Shown piece by piece: positions 27,717-38,019 of a DNA stretch of 64,000 nucleotides. Every line of letters starts with the position of its first letter. The stretch's first letter is position 1. The stretch lies in NCBI RefSeq assembly GCF_000284375.1, contig NC_017249.1, positions 8,921,001-8,985,000 of the forward strand. The letters run 5' to 3'. Source of the DNA: Bradyrhizobium japonicum USDA 6 (GTDB taxonomy: Bacteria > Pseudomonadota > Alphaproteobacteria > Rhizobiales > Xanthobacteraceae). Made by a program: the position numbers and the translations under genes. Below the pieces are notes generated by a model. That model saw only the letters and a program-made list of their open reading frames with translations. It was not told where the DNA came from and did no database searches.

Positions 27717-28592
27717 TCAGACCTTCTTGCGGACGTGGAGGCCGAACAGGCCTTCAGGCTTCAAGAGAAGTACGGCGAGCAGCACGAGATAGGGCGCGAC
27801 GTCCTTCCAGCCCTCCGCCAGATAGAAGCCGGCCATGCTCTCGATCACGCCGATCAGCACGCCGCCGACGACTGCGCCCGGGATCGAACCGAAGCCGCCG
27901 AGGACTGCGGCGGGAAACGCCTTGAGGCCGAGCACGAGGCCGACATTGGAATGGATGAAGGTGATCGGCGCCAGCAGCACGCCGGCGCAGGTCGCGACCG
28001 CCGCGCTGATCGCCCAGACGACCGACACCACGCGCTTGACCGGGATGCCCATGTAATAGGCTGCCAGCATGTTCTCGGAACTGGCGCGCATCGCGGTGCC
28101 GAGCGTGGTCTTGTTGAAGAACAGCCAGAGCAGCGCGCACAGGATCATCGTCGCGGCGATCACCGAGAGCTTGTCGTAGGCCAGCACCAGCGAACCGACG
28201 CGCAGCACGCCGTGGCTGAACGGCGTCTCGATCTTCAGATCGTCGGTGCCCCAGATCATCCCGGCGACCGAGCGCAGGAAATAGCCGAGGCCGATGGTGG
28301 CCATGATGATGGAGAATTGCGGATAGCCGAGGATCGGCCGCACCACCACGCGCTCCGCCAGCATGCCGAACAACGCCATGGCCGCCACCGCACCGGCAAA
28401 ACCGATCCAGTAGTTCAGTCCCATCATGCCGATGAAGGTGAAGGCGAAGAAGCCGCCCAGCATCATCAAATCGCCCTGGGCGAAATTGACGACCTCGGTG
28501 GCCTTGTAGACGAGCACGAAGCCGAGCGCGATCAGGCCGTAGACGCAGCCGAGCGCAACACCGCTGACCAGCTGCTGAACGAAATCCAGCAT
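27717..28592 (-). CDS. LivH-type ABC transporter permease
   Basis: This inner-membrane permease has 291 residues from the chosen start. The start MLDFVQQLVSGVALGCVYGLIALGFVLVYK is typical for LivH and is preceded by GGGAGGAAG on the minus strand; the longer frame would add 38 polar residues. The loop AMRASSENMLAAYYMGIP and the C-terminal PEGLFG motif are family features. It is the first gene of the Liv-type operon, which runs LivH, LivM, LivG, LivF, acyl-CoA ligase and binding protein, ending at 21802. Confidence 0.92.
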   Translation of the reverse strand: MLDFVQQLVSGVALGCVYGLIALGFVLVYKATEVVNFAQGDLMMLGGFFAFTFIGMMGLNYWIGFAGAVAAMALFGMLAERVVVRPILGYPQFSIIMATIGLGYFLRSVAGMIWGTDDLKIETPFSHGVLRVGSLVLAYDKLSVIAATMILCALLWLFFNKTTLGTAMRASSENMLAAYYMGIPVKRVVSVVWAISAAVATCAGVLLAPITFIHSNVGLVLGLKAFPAAVLGGFGSIPGAVVGGVLIGVIESMAGFYLAEGWKDVAPYLVLLAVLLLKPEGLFGLHVRKKV

Positions 28593-28765
28593 CGCCGCGC
28601 TTCCTCCCGATGCAACCAGCGGTTCTTCGCGACCGCCTTGCTGCATCTTGTGTCCAGTCGCTACGCGGTCGTTTCGCCGCGTTAGCGCCATTTGTCCCGG
28701 CGGCAATTCAGCCTGAACCGTCCAGCGCTGTCAACAAACGGTGACTTGCCATTAGTAGCAGCCGG

Positions 28766-29601
<836 letters not shown>

Positions 29602-29605
<4 letters not shown>

Positions 29606-31128
29606 GCTCGGCAACCGCGCTCTCCTGGTTTGCCCGCCACGAGCTCCGGCTCGCCTGGCGCGAATGGTTCGCCATGATGACCGGCGGCCGGCGCAAGCGG
29701 GCGCGCGCCGCGGTGATCGGCCTGCTGTTCTTCGCGGCACTGCTGCACGTGCCGGCCTGGGCGGTGATCGGCCGTTTCGCCGACCTGCAGCTGCCGCTCG
29801 ACAAATCCTCGCTGATCGTGATCTCGGCGACGATCTTTCTGGCCTGGACGCTGATGCTGTCGCAGGCGATCGAATCGGTGACGCGGGTGTTTTACGCCCG
29901 CGCCGATCTCGACCTGATCATGTCCTCGCCCGCGACGCTGGCCAATCTGTTCTCGGTGCGCATCGCCGCGATCGCGCTGGCCGTCACCGCAATGGCGCTG
30001 CTGTTCTCGACGCCGTTCATCGACGTGCTGGTGATCGGCGGCGGCGCGCGCTGGCTGGCGGCGTTCGGCGTCGTCGTCGCCATGGGCCTCTCGGCCGCGG
30101 CGATCGCGATCGCCGTCACCATCCTGCTGTTCCGCCTGATCGGCCCGGCGCGCACGCGCTTCGTCGCCCAGGTCCTCGCCGCGATGATCGGCGCCGGCTT
30201 CGTGATCGCGCTCCAGGTCGCCGCGATCATGTCCTATGGCACGCTGTCGCGCTTCACCATCCTGACCTCGGACAGCTTCGCCGCCTACGCGCCCGACGTC
30301 GACAGCATCTGGTGGTGGCCGGCGCGGGCGACCATGGGCGACAGCGAGGCGCTGCTGCTGCTCCTGGCGCTCGGGCTCGTGCTGCTCGGCAGCGTGATGG
30401 CGGTCTTCTCGCACCGCTTTGCCGACACTGCGATCGATGCCGCCGCTTACGGCGCCTCCGGCAGCAAGGCCGCGAAGCAGCGCCCGTTCCGCCGCGGATC
30501 GCGGCAACAGGCGCTGCGGCGCAAGGAATTTTCGCTGCTCTGGCGCGATCCCTGGCTGATCTCGCAGACGCTGATGCAGCTGCTCTACCTGGTGCCGCCG
30601 GCACTGCTGCTCTGGCGCAACTTTGCCGAGAGCTTCGCGGCGCTGACGCTGATCACACCTGTCATCGTGATGGCGGCGGGACAGCTCGCGGGCGGGCTCG
30701 CCTGGCTGACGATCTCGGGCGAGGACGCGCCCGATCTGGTTGCGACCGCGCCGCTGACGCCGTCCAGCGTCATACGCGCCAAGATCGAGGTGGTGCTGAT
30801 CGCCATCGCCGCCATCTTCTGCCCGCTGGTCGCAGCACTCGCCTTCGCCTCGCCGTTCCAGGCCGCGGTCAGTGCCGGCGCTGTCATCATCAGCGCGGCG
30901 TCCGCGACTTCGATCCAGCTCTGGTTCCGGGTGCAGGCCCGGCGCAGCCAATTCCGTCGCCGCCAGACCTCGTCGCGGCTCGCGACCTTCGCCGAAGCCT
31001 TCTCCTCGATCGGCTGGGCCGCCAGCGCCGCGCTGCTGCTCGCCCTTCCCATCGCCGGCCTCATCAGCGGCCTGATCACCGCGACCCTCGTCGCCGTCAC
31101 CTGGAAGTTCAGCCCAAAGCGCAACTAA
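29602..31128 (+). CDS. ABC-2-type exporter permease, large uncharacterised family
   Basis: This 508-residue membrane protein has about twelve hydrophobic segments in two clusters (about 35-260 and 320-500), separated by a basic cytoplasmic loop (GSKAAKQRPFRRGSRQQALRRKEFSLLWRD). The first residues (ALSWFARHELRLAWREW) form a cytoplasmic amphipathic start. The gene overlaps the ATPase gene by four bases and is surely its partner. The length and the central KEFSLLWRDP motif are shared with poorly characterised export permeases of rhizobia. No substrate can be proposed. Confidence 0.82.
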
Positions 31129-31233
31129 AAGCCGGGAGTGAGGCTGCGACACTGACGCGCTGTTGATCGCGGCCTATTGGCCACGCGCTGCATTGCACGC
31201 TAGACTTCTTCCGAAGTCATCGGGGACGGATTC

Positions 31234-32049
31234 ATGCGGCGACTGGTTTCAGCGGCTCTGGCGCTGTTCGGCGCATTGCTCTCTCCTGCTCTCGCCCAGC
31301 AGCCACCTCAGCGGAGCGAATGCCTGGCGATGGCAAACGCCGTGCCCCGCGCAATGCCGGCCGCCTTCCGGCAGGCCGCAGGCTCGGCTGAAGTCCAGAT
31401 CACCTATGCCGGCCATTCCACCTATTTCATCGACACGCCCGGGGGTTTGCGCATCGCGACCGACTACAGCGGCGCCTACCAGGTCGGACGTCTGCCCGAT
31501 GTCGTCACCATGAACCGGGCGCACAGCACCCACTACTCTTTATTTCCCGACAAGCGCATTCCCCATGTGCTGCATGGCTGGGGTGAGGACGGCAAGCCGG
31601 CCATCGTGTCGGAGCGCATCGGCGACACCTTCATCCGCAACGTCACGACCGACATCCGCCGCTATTTCGGTGACGATTCCGGCACCGACATGATCCGCGA
31701 CGGCAATTCGATCTTCATCTTCGAGGTCGCCGGGCTCTGCATCGGCCATCTCGGCCATCTCCACCACAAGCTCGACGAAAGCCATTTCGCCCAGATCGGG
31801 CGGCTCGACATCGTGATGGTGCCGATCGACGGCACCTACACCATGTCGCTCGACGGCGTCTCCGAGATCACCAGGCGGCTGCGCGCCTCTGTGGTGCTGC
31901 CGATGCACCGCTTCGCCACCCCGCTCGACGAGTTCATGCACCTCATCGGCCGGCAGTTCGAGATCGATCGGCGCAGCGAGCGCTCCTTCCGGATGTCGCG
32001 GGACGCACTGCCGACGACGCCGACAGTGATCATCCTCGACGGCGTCTGA
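31234..32049 (+). CDS. Secreted MBL-fold metal-dependent hydrolase (UlaG-like)
   Basis: This 271-residue protein has a Sec signal peptide (cleavage near LSPALAQ). The metallo-beta-lactamase fold of the UlaG/UPF0173 type is visible in ITYAGHSTYFIDTPGGLRIATDYSG, the substituted metal motif MNRAHSTHYSLF, the GHLGHLHHKLDE stretch and the late VVLPMHRF histidine. The usual HxHxDH motif appears as NRAHSTHYS, with Tyr at the Asp position. Metal content or activity may therefore differ from classical members. It appears to be a single gene; the next gene starts 65 bases later. Confidence 0.78.
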   Translation: MRRLVSAALALFGALLSPALAQQPPQRSECLAMANAVPRAMPAAFRQAAGSAEVQITYAGHSTYFIDTPGGLRIATDYSGAYQVGRLPDVVTMNRAHSTHYSLFPDKRIPHVLHGWGEDGKPAIVSERIGDTFIRNVTTDIRRYFGDDSGTDMIRDGNSIFIFEVAGLCIGHLGHLHHKLDESHFAQIGRLDIVMVPIDGTYTMSLDGVSEITRRLRASVVLPMHRFATPLDEFMHLIGRQFEIDRRSERSFRMSRDALPTTPTVIILDGV

Positions 32050-32114
32050 CGCGCAATTTTCTCCAAGCCGATTGCCGTTCGGTCGTGCTGATCTCCTCAC
32101 GACAGGAGATCGAC

Positions 32115-32636
32115 ATGACCGACTTTGCCAGACTTTTGCACGCGGACGGACCGAACCCCGAGCACGCGGCGGCGCTCCAGCTCTACGGCCGCTTCGTCGG
32201 CGACTGGGATGCCGGGATCACCGCTCATGCCCCCGATGGAACCAGGCACACCGCGCCCGGCGAAATCCATTTCGGCTGGGTGCTGGAAGGCCGCGCCGTT
32301 CAGGATGTCTGGATCATTCCCCGCCCCGCGGGTGCGCCGGCGTTTCCGATCGCCGGCAATTGGTACGGCACGACGCTGCGGGTCTACGATCCCTCCATGT
32401 CCGCGTGGCGGATTTCCTGGTTCGATCCCGGTCGTAGCGTATTCCGCCAACAGATCGGCCGCCCGCGCGGCGAGGACATCGTGCAGGAAGGTACGACCGA
32501 TGCGGGCGACCTGACACGCTGGAGTTTCACAGAGATTGCCGAAGATTCCTTCCATTGGCTCGGCGAAGTGAAGCCGGCAGCCGCTGCCGATTGGCGGCTG
32601 GCGGTCGATGTGAGGGCGAAGCGGCGCAAGGGCTAA
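32115..32636 (+). CDS. Conserved hypothetical protein, beta-barrel-like
   Basis: This protein has 173 residues from the chosen start MTDFARLLHADG, preceded by CAGGAGATCGAC, which supplies the ribosome site. It has no signal or membrane span. Many alternating hydrophobic and polar stretches (HFGWVLEGRAVQDVWIIP, WYGTTLRVYDPSMSAWRISW, WSFTEIAEDSFHWLGE) suggest a lipocalin-like or DUF1579-like antiparallel barrel. I cannot assign a function. The upstream MBL gene is on the same strand, so co-transcription is possible. Confidence 0.7.
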   Translation: MTDFARLLHADGPNPEHAAALQLYGRFVGDWDAGITAHAPDGTRHTAPGEIHFGWVLEGRAVQDVWIIPRPAGAPAFPIAGNWYGTTLRVYDPSMSAWRISWFDPGRSVFRQQIGRPRGEDIVQEGTTDAGDLTRWSFTEIAEDSFHWLGEVKPAAAADWRLAVDVRAKRRKG

Positions 32637-32741
32637 CGACGGCGCCGCTGTGCTCGCGATGACGGGTGCGGTTGCGCAACACGCGCAGCTGGATGCGAGG
32701 ACGAGATGCTAGGCTCCCCCCACAAAAACATGAGGGAGCGA

Positions 32742-33801
32742 ATGCCGATGGCTGCAAGCGGTGTGCCCGCCAACACGAGCGGGCTATTCGTCGAGCCGCG
32801 CGAGGACTGGCTCGCGCAATATCAGGAGGAGATCATCGATCCGTTGCGGCCGATCGTCGATCCTCATCACCACCTCTGGAATCGCGGGCATCGCTATCTG
32901 ATCGAGGAGATGGCGGCCGATATCGCCTCCGGGCACAACATCATCGCCACCGTCTATGTCGACTGCCGTTCGATGTATCGCGCGCACGGGCCCGAGGCAT
33001 TCCGGCCGGTCGGCGAGGTCGAGTTCGCCAACGGCGTCGCCGCCATGAGCGCAAGCGGCGGCTACGGCACGGCCGCGATCTGCGCGGGCATCGTCAGCCA
33101 CGTGAACCTGCTGCTGGGCGATGCCGCCAAGCCGGTGCTGGAAGCCGAGATCGCTGCGGGCAACGGCCGCTTCCGCGGCATCAGGCATTCCTCGGCCTGG
33201 GATGAAGACCCTGTCGTCGCCGGCATGTATGCCAACCGGCCGAAGGGGTTGTTGCAGGACTCAACCTTCCGCAAAGGCTTTGCCTGCCTCGCACCGTTGA
33301 ACCTGAGCTTCGATGCCTGGCTGTTTCATCCGCAGATCGGCGAGCTGACCGAGCTCGCGCGCGCCTTTCCCGACACCAGGATCGTGCTTGACCATTGCGG
33401 CGGCCCGGCCGGCGTCGGTCGCTTTGCAGGGCGGCGCGAAGAGGTGTTTCCGCAGTGGCGCGCCTCGATCCAGGGAGCTCGCGAAGTGCGAGAACGTCTC
33501 GGTGAAACTCGGCGGGCTCGCGATGTGCCTGCTCGGCTATGACTTCCATCTGCGCGCGAAGCCCCCGTCCTCCGAGGAGCTTGCGGCGGCCTGGCGGCCC
33601 TATGTCGAGACCTGCATCGAGGCGTTCGGCCCCAGGCGCGCAATGTTCGAGAGCAATTTCCCGCCGGACAAGGGCCAGTGCAGCTACCAGGTGATCTTCA
33701 ACGCGTTCAAGCGTATCGCGGCGCCCTTGAGCGAGGCTGAGAAGACGGCGCTGTTCTCGCAGACGGCGAGCGATGTCTACCGGCTCGATTTGCCTGCATG
33801 A
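32742..33801 (+). pseudogene. Amidohydrolase (TIM-barrel) gene with a single-base frameshift
   Basis: The two halves form one amidohydrolase-2 type metal hydrolase. The N-terminal half, in the frame starting at 32742, contains the metal motif VDPHHHLWNRG and continues to VLDHCGGPAGVGRF. The C-terminal half is read in another frame (LAKCENVSVKLGGLAM and FESNFPPDKGQCSYQV) and ends at 33801. The switch is explained by one extra G in the GGG at 33473-33475: removing it restores RASIQELAKCENVSVKLGG. As written, translation would stop at 33542 after about 267 residues, losing the C-terminal metal-site residues. The start MPMAASG is preceded by GAGGGAGCGA. It could be a real lesion or a sequencing error. 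Confidence 0.82.
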
Positions 33802-33821
33802 AAGGATTTGCGTCAAGACGA

Positions 33822-33857
33822 GAAGAGGGGCCGGGATGTTGGTCCCGGCCCCTCTTC
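33822..33857. terminator. Bidirectional hairpin between convergent genes
   Basis: A perfect 15-base stem (GAAGAGGGGCCGGGA, 33822-33836, with 33843-33857) encloses a six-base loop (TGTTGG). It lies 21 bases after the amidohydrolase stop and 43 bases beyond the cupin stop, so it can serve both strands. No clear T-run follows on either side. Confidence 0.6.
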
Positions 33858-33899
33858 CGTCGTGGCCGCTGGGAAGCGTCCTTGAAACCCGGAAACTGA

Positions 33900-34355
33900 C
33901 TAGCCGGCACCCATCAGCGAGGCCGGACGGCGTTCGCCCGTGGAGACGAACATCTTCTTGAGCTTGTTGACGACGCGGATCAGGAATCCGATCATCACGG
34001 GATTGGTCTTGCGGCAGAAGGCGATCTTCTTGACGTGGCCTTCGACATGCCATTTGGCATGCGCGCCGTCGCGGAAGAAAATGACGTCGCCCGGGCCGTA
34101 GCGCTTCGGCGGCATGCCGTCGCTTTCGAGCACGATCGATCCTTCCATGATCATGATCGTCTCGTCGATGTCGTAGTACCAGTTGAAGCGCCCTTCGGTG
34201 CAGTGCCAGATGATGGTCGAGGCGGTGCCGTCGGCGCTGGTGGACAGGATGCGCGAACGCGACACTGGATTGCCTTCGATAATCCAGGACGGCTCGATCG
34301 GCCGCAGCTCAAGATCCACGTTGCAACTACTGATTTCAATCAATGACGGCGACAT
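33900..34355 (-). CDS. Cupin-domain protein (DUF861-like)
   Basis: This 151-residue cytoplasmic protein has a single cupin barrel. The two cupin blocks are recognisable as FNWYYDIDETIMIMEGSIVLESDG and YGPGDVIFFRDGAHAKWHVEG. The first block lacks the usual HxH, while the second keeps one histidine (AHAKWHV), so metal binding is uncertain. The last 35 residues (MIGFLIRVVNKLKKMFVSTGERR) form a hydrophobic-basic tail not seen in typical small cupins. It could bind a membrane or a partner. Function unknown. Confidence 0.75.
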   Translation of the reverse strand: MSPSLIEISSCNVDLELRPIEPSWIIEGNPVSRSRILSTSADGTASTIIWHCTEGRFNWYYDIDETIMIMEGSIVLESDGMPPKRYGPGDVIFFRDGAHAKWHVEGHVKKIAFCRKTNPVMIGFLIRVVNKLKKMFVSTGERRPASLMGAG

Positions 34356-34595
34356 CTGCTTCCCCAGGGAATATAATATGTATGGCCGGGTCTGGGCCCG
34401 GATTGTTTCGAAAGATGTTGGGAACGCTAGTAGCCGGTTTTTAATTCTTTCTTACGCAGGCGCCGACAATCAGCCGCAAGTTGCAGGCGCGACGAGGTTA
34501 ACGTCGGGATTTGCCTGCAAATTCGCGAACATGAACCCATCTTTTCCGGGGTGCGACAAAGTGCGCGAAAGTGACCATCGAAGGAGTCCGCACCG

Positions 34596-35150
34596 ATGCC
34601 CCTCACCCTGGAGGTTCTGACAACCCAAGGCGAGGTCGTCGCCTGGCTCGGCAGCCTCGATGTTTCCTTCGCAGCCGAAGAAGAGCCCTGGTTCACGATC
34701 GACGGCGTCGAAAGCCCCCGGCAGATCGGCAGCGACGGCTGCGGTGGCACCTTCGTGCTGCTGCCATCGCGGAATGTGCTCTACGTCTCATCGGAGGGCC
34801 GCGCTGGAATTATCGCCGGCACGTTCGAGGCCTTCATCCAGCTCGTTGTCGCTCGCCCCTACTGGCTGGACATCCTCAAATTCTCCGCCGGCGGCGATCT
34901 CACGGAGATGCGGCGCGCGGCGGATGCGCTGGAGGCGACACTCGACGAGGAGGATGACGTCAACGCGGCCCGCGAGGAAATTCGCGGCGGCCTCGACCTG
35001 CCCGAGGCGGACGATCCCATCGGTGCGCTTTACGAGGCGGTCGCCACGTCCGACGCCATCGTGCGGGCCACCGACGGCAGCCCGTTCACGACGCTGTTCA
35101 ACCGCTTCAGCATCGACAACAACCCGATGCTGCGCAACGCGGCGGCGTGA
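34596..35150 (+). CDS. Hypothetical protein, possibly SUKH-like
   Basis: This 184-residue acidic cytoplasmic protein is not confidently recognised. The middle part (GVESPRQIGSDGCGGTFVLLP and the following VLYVSSEGRAGIIAGTFEAFIQLVV) resembles the SMI1/KNR4 (SUKH) pattern of a Gly-rich strand turn followed by a helix with a conserved aromatic. Some SUKH proteins act as toxin-immunity proteins, but no toxin gene is nearby. The C-terminal third is rich in Asp/Glu (EATLDEEDDVNAAREE). GAAGGAGTCCGCACCG upstream supplies the ribosome site. The family call is weak. Confidence 0.6.
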   Translation: MPLTLEVLTTQGEVVAWLGSLDVSFAAEEEPWFTIDGVESPRQIGSDGCGGTFVLLPSRNVLYVSSEGRAGIIAGTFEAFIQLVVARPYWLDILKFSAGGDLTEMRRAADALEATLDEEDDVNAAREEIRGGLDLPEADDPIGALYEAVATSDAIVRATDGSPFTTLFNRFSIDNNPMLRNAAA

Positions 35151-35194
35151 GGGCACGTGACGCCAGCGTTCGGGCTTGAACCCTCCACCATCAT

Positions 35195-35275
35195 CGTCAT
35201 GGCCGGGCTTGTCCCGGCCATCCACGCCTAGCGGCACAAAGAACGTGGATGCCCGGGACAAGCCCGGGCATGACG
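35195..35275. repeat. Palindromic intergenic repeat (GGCCGGGCTTGTCCCGGCC type)
   Basis: The arms CGTCATGGCCGGGCTTGTCC (from 35195) and GGACAAGCCCGGGCATGACG (to 35275) are imperfect inverted repeats. Each contains a short hairpin of its own. It sits between the 3' ends of two convergent genes. Confidence 0.75.
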
Positions 35276-35287
35276 AGCAGCAGCGGC

Positions 35288-36544
35288 CTACTTCGCCCAC
35301 TCGCCCTTGCGGAACACCGGCACCTTGCTGCCGTCGGCGAGAATGCCGTCGATGTCGGTCTCGGCAGAACCGATCATCCAGTCGATATGGATCAGGCTCT
35401 GGTTGCCGCCTTGCGCGGCGATCTGCTGCGGCGTCAGCTGCGCGCCGTTGACGAAGCATTTCGAGTAGCACTGACCGAGCGCGATGTGCGAGGCCGCGTT
35501 CTCGTCGAACAGCGTGTTGTAGAACAACAGCCCGCTCTGCGAGATCGGCGAGGAATGCGGCACCAGCGCCACCTCGCCGAGGCGCCGCGCACCTTCGTCG
35601 GTGTCGAGCACCTTGTTCAGCACCTCTGCGCCGCGCGAGGCCTTTGCGTCGACGATCTTGCCGTCCTCGAAGCGCACCGCAATGTTGTCGATCAGCGTGC
35701 CCTGGTAGGATAGCGGCTTCGAGCTCACGACATGGCCAAAGACGCGTCGGCAATGCGGCGTGGTGAAAACCTCTTCGGTCGGGATATTGGCATTGCAACT
35801 GATACCGTTCTTGGACAGCGAGGCGCCGCCCTCCCACTCGTGTCCGTCGGCAAGCCCTATGGAGAGGTCGATCCCGGGACCTGAATATTGCAGCGCGCGA
35901 AAACGCTGGCCGTTGAGCCAGTTGGTGCGCTCGCGCAGCACCGCATTGTGGCTCGCCCAATTGCCCATCGCATCCTCGCGGTCGACGCGGGAGGCCGCGA
36001 AGATCGCGTCTGCCAGCTTGCCGATCGCAACGTCCTCGGGATCATCAGGGAAGACCTGCTTGGCCCATGACGGGCTCGGATAGGCGATGATGTTCCAGTT
36101 GGTGTCGAAGTTGACGATTTTTTCCAGCGCCGGCTGATAGGCCATCGAATTGGCCTTGCTGGCGCGCGCCACCTTGGACGGATCTTCGCCGGACAGCAGC
36201 ATCGGATTGTCGCCGACGATGGCAAGCCGCGCGGTGTTGTCGGAGAACGCCTTGGCCATGCCCTCATAGAGCCAATTGGCGGCACGATCGAAGCTGTTGT
36301 CCTGGCCGTAACGGTAGCGCGCCAGCGTCATCTCCTCATCCGACAGGATCGGCGTCACGATGCCGGCGCCGGCCTTGTAGGCGTGCACGGCGATCCGCCG
36401 CACCAGCGGCAGTGCGATCGCGGGCGCCGTCAAGAGCAGATCCTGTCCCGGCCGCAAGCCCAGGCCCACCTTCACCGCCACCTCGGCCAGCCGGTCGAGT
36501 TTCACGGGATCGATGGGAACGGCGGAATTGCGGTGATCAATCAT
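35288..36544 (-). CDS. M29-family metalloaminopeptidase
   Basis: This 418-residue cytoplasmic enzyme matches the M29 (AmpS/PepS/aminopeptidase T) family. The N-terminal half has LRPGQDLLLTAPAIALPLVRRIAVHAYKAGA, followed by conserved acidic and aromatic segments. In the C-terminal half the metal ligands are in the expected places: the Glu in PTEEVFTTPH, the Glu and His around DEGARRLGEVALVPHSSPI, and HIDWMIGS. The length of about 410 residues is normal. It appears to be a single gene, ending opposite a palindromic repeat. Physiological substrates are probably short peptides. Confidence 0.9.
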   Translation of the reverse strand: MIDHRNSAVPIDPVKLDRLAEVAVKVGLGLRPGQDLLLTAPAIALPLVRRIAVHAYKAGAGIVTPILSDEEMTLARYRYGQDNSFDRAANWLYEGMAKAFSDNTARLAIVGDNPMLLSGEDPSKVARASKANSMAYQPALEKIVNFDTNWNIIAYPSPSWAKQVFPDDPEDVAIGKLADAIFAASRVDREDAMGNWASHNAVLRERTNWLNGQRFRALQYSGPGIDLSIGLADGHEWEGGASLSKNGISCNANIPTEEVFTTPHCRRVFGHVVSSKPLSYQGTLIDNIAVRFEDGKIVDAKASRGAEVLNKVLDTDEGARRLGEVALVPHSSPISQSGLLFYNTLFDENAASHIALGQCYSKCFVNGAQLTPQQIAAQGGNQSLIHIDWMIGSAETDIDGILADGSKVPVFRKGEWAK

Positions 36545-36657
36545 GCGGGGTCCTCTGCCGAAGGTCTCTCGTTCAATCTAAGTCTAGCATCGCTAGGCGC
36601 AAGTGCGCGAGCGCCTTGCGACACGGAGAAGATACGCAGTTTCACGCATCTTGGTTT

Positions 36658-38019
36658 TCAACGCGTTGCCGATTTCAGCACCCGATCGACCATGGCAGGC
36701 GCAAGGCCGAGGTAATTTTTCGGTGAAGTCAGCGCCTCGATGGTGGCACGGTCGATCCTGCTCGATACGCGGGCGTCGGACGAGAGCGCGTCCGCCAGCG
36801 TCAGACCCTTCTCATTGGCGAGCCGGCAGGCATCATAGACCACGTCGTGCGCCTCCTGCCGCCCGATCTGTGGCGCCAGCCCCATCATGACCGCTTCGGC
36901 CACGATCAGGCCGCGGCTGATGGCGAGATTGTCGTTCATCTTCCTTTCATCGACGATGAGGCCAGCGAGCGCGAACTTCGCCTGGTGCAGCGCGCCGGCG
37001 GTCAGCACGAAGCTTTCCGGGATCGCCATCCATTCGGCATGCCAGGGCCCGGTGGCGCGCTCGAAATCCTGCACTATCGCGTCCAGCATCAGACCGGCAT
37101 GCTGGCGGACCGCCTTGGACGCCGCGAGCATCAGCTCCGAGGAGATCGGGTTGCGTTTCTGCGGCATGGTCGAGGAGGCGCCGCGGCCCTTAACGAAGGG
37201 TTCGTAGACCTCGGCGAACTCGGTCGAGGCCATGATCATGATGTCGAGCGCGATCTTGCCGAGCGAGCCTGTGACCAGCGCGAGGAAGTTCACGGCCTCG
37301 GCAAAGCCGTCGCGCGCGACGTGCCAGGTCGAGGCGGGAACGCCGAGCTCGAGCTCGGCGCAGAGCGCCTCCTGCACCTCGAACCCCTTGCCGCCGAGCG
37401 AGGCCAGCGTTCCGGCGGCGCCGGCGAACTGTCCGACCAGCACGCGCGGCTTCAATTGCACGAGCCGCTCGGCGTGGCGATCGAACATCGCGAGCCAGAT
37501 CGCGGTCTTGTAGCCGAACGTCACCGGCAGCGCCTGTTGGAGATGTGTGCGCCCGGCCATCGGCGTGTCGCGGTAGCGCTTCGAGAGGTCCGCGAGGATG
37601 TTCCGCAGCCCGGCGATGTCGCGCTCGACGATCCCGAGCGCGGCGCGCAATTGCAGCACCACCGCGGTATCCATGATGTCCTGCGTGGTCGCGCCCCAAT
37701 GCACGTAGCGGCCCGCCTCGCCGCATTGCTTCACCATCTGATGCACCAGCGGCAGGATCGGATAGCCGACGATGTCGGTCTCCTGTCGCAGCAGATCGAA
37801 ATCGAATGCGGCGACGTCGGTCCGCGCCGCGATCTGGTCTGCGGCTTCCTGCGGGATCACGCCGCACTTCGCCTCCGCCTTCGCCAGCGCCACCTCGACT
37901 TCGGCATAGCGCGCCACCAGCGCGACATCGGAAAACACCTCGCGCATCTCGGGCGTGCCGAAGGCGTCGCGGAACAGCATGGAATCGAGCACGGTCGTCG
38001 AGGCGGGAAAAGCGGGCAT
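36658..38019 (-). CDS. Fumarase/aspartase-superfamily lyase, PcaB (3-carboxymuconate cycloisomerase)-like
   Basis: This protein has 453 residues from the start MPAFPASTTVLDSMLFRDAFG. The superfamily signature is visible as GRGASSTMPQKRNPISSE (the mobile catalytic serine loop), and the earlier WGATTQDIMDTA block matches the C1 region. The opening LDSMLFRDAFGTPEMREVFSDVALVARYAEVE is typical of PcaB-like and PurB-like members. No other protocatechuate-pathway genes are present, so the actual reaction (cycloisomerase, adenylosuccinate-like lyase or another) stays open. A longer reading frame exists upstream but lacks family similarity. Confidence 0.82.
   Translation of the reverse strand: MPAFPASTTVLDSMLFRDAFGTPEMREVFSDVALVARYAEVEVALAKAEAKCGVIPQEAADQIAARTDVAAFDFDLLRQETDIVGYPILPLVHQMVKQCGEAGRYVHWGATTQDIMDTAVVLQLRAALGIVERDIAGLRNILADLSKRYRDTPMAGRTHLQQALPVTFGYKTAIWLAMFDRHAERLVQLKPRVLVGQFAGAAGTLASLGGKGFEVQEALCAELELGVPASTWHVARDGFAEAVNFLALVTGSLGKIALDIMIMASTEFAEVYEPFVKGRGASSTMPQKRNPISSELMLAASKAVRQHAGLMLDAIVQDFERATGPWHAEWMAIPESFVLTAGALHQAKFALAGLIVDERKMNDNLAISRGLIVAEAVMMGLAPQIGRQEAHDVVYDACRLANEKGLTLADALSSDARVSSRIDRATIEALTSPKNYLGLAPAMVDRVLKSATR

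Noticed and set aside
33822..33857. Hairpin as a mobile repeat copy
   Set aside because: Its sequence does not match the other repeat families in the window, and its position between convergent stops fits a terminator.
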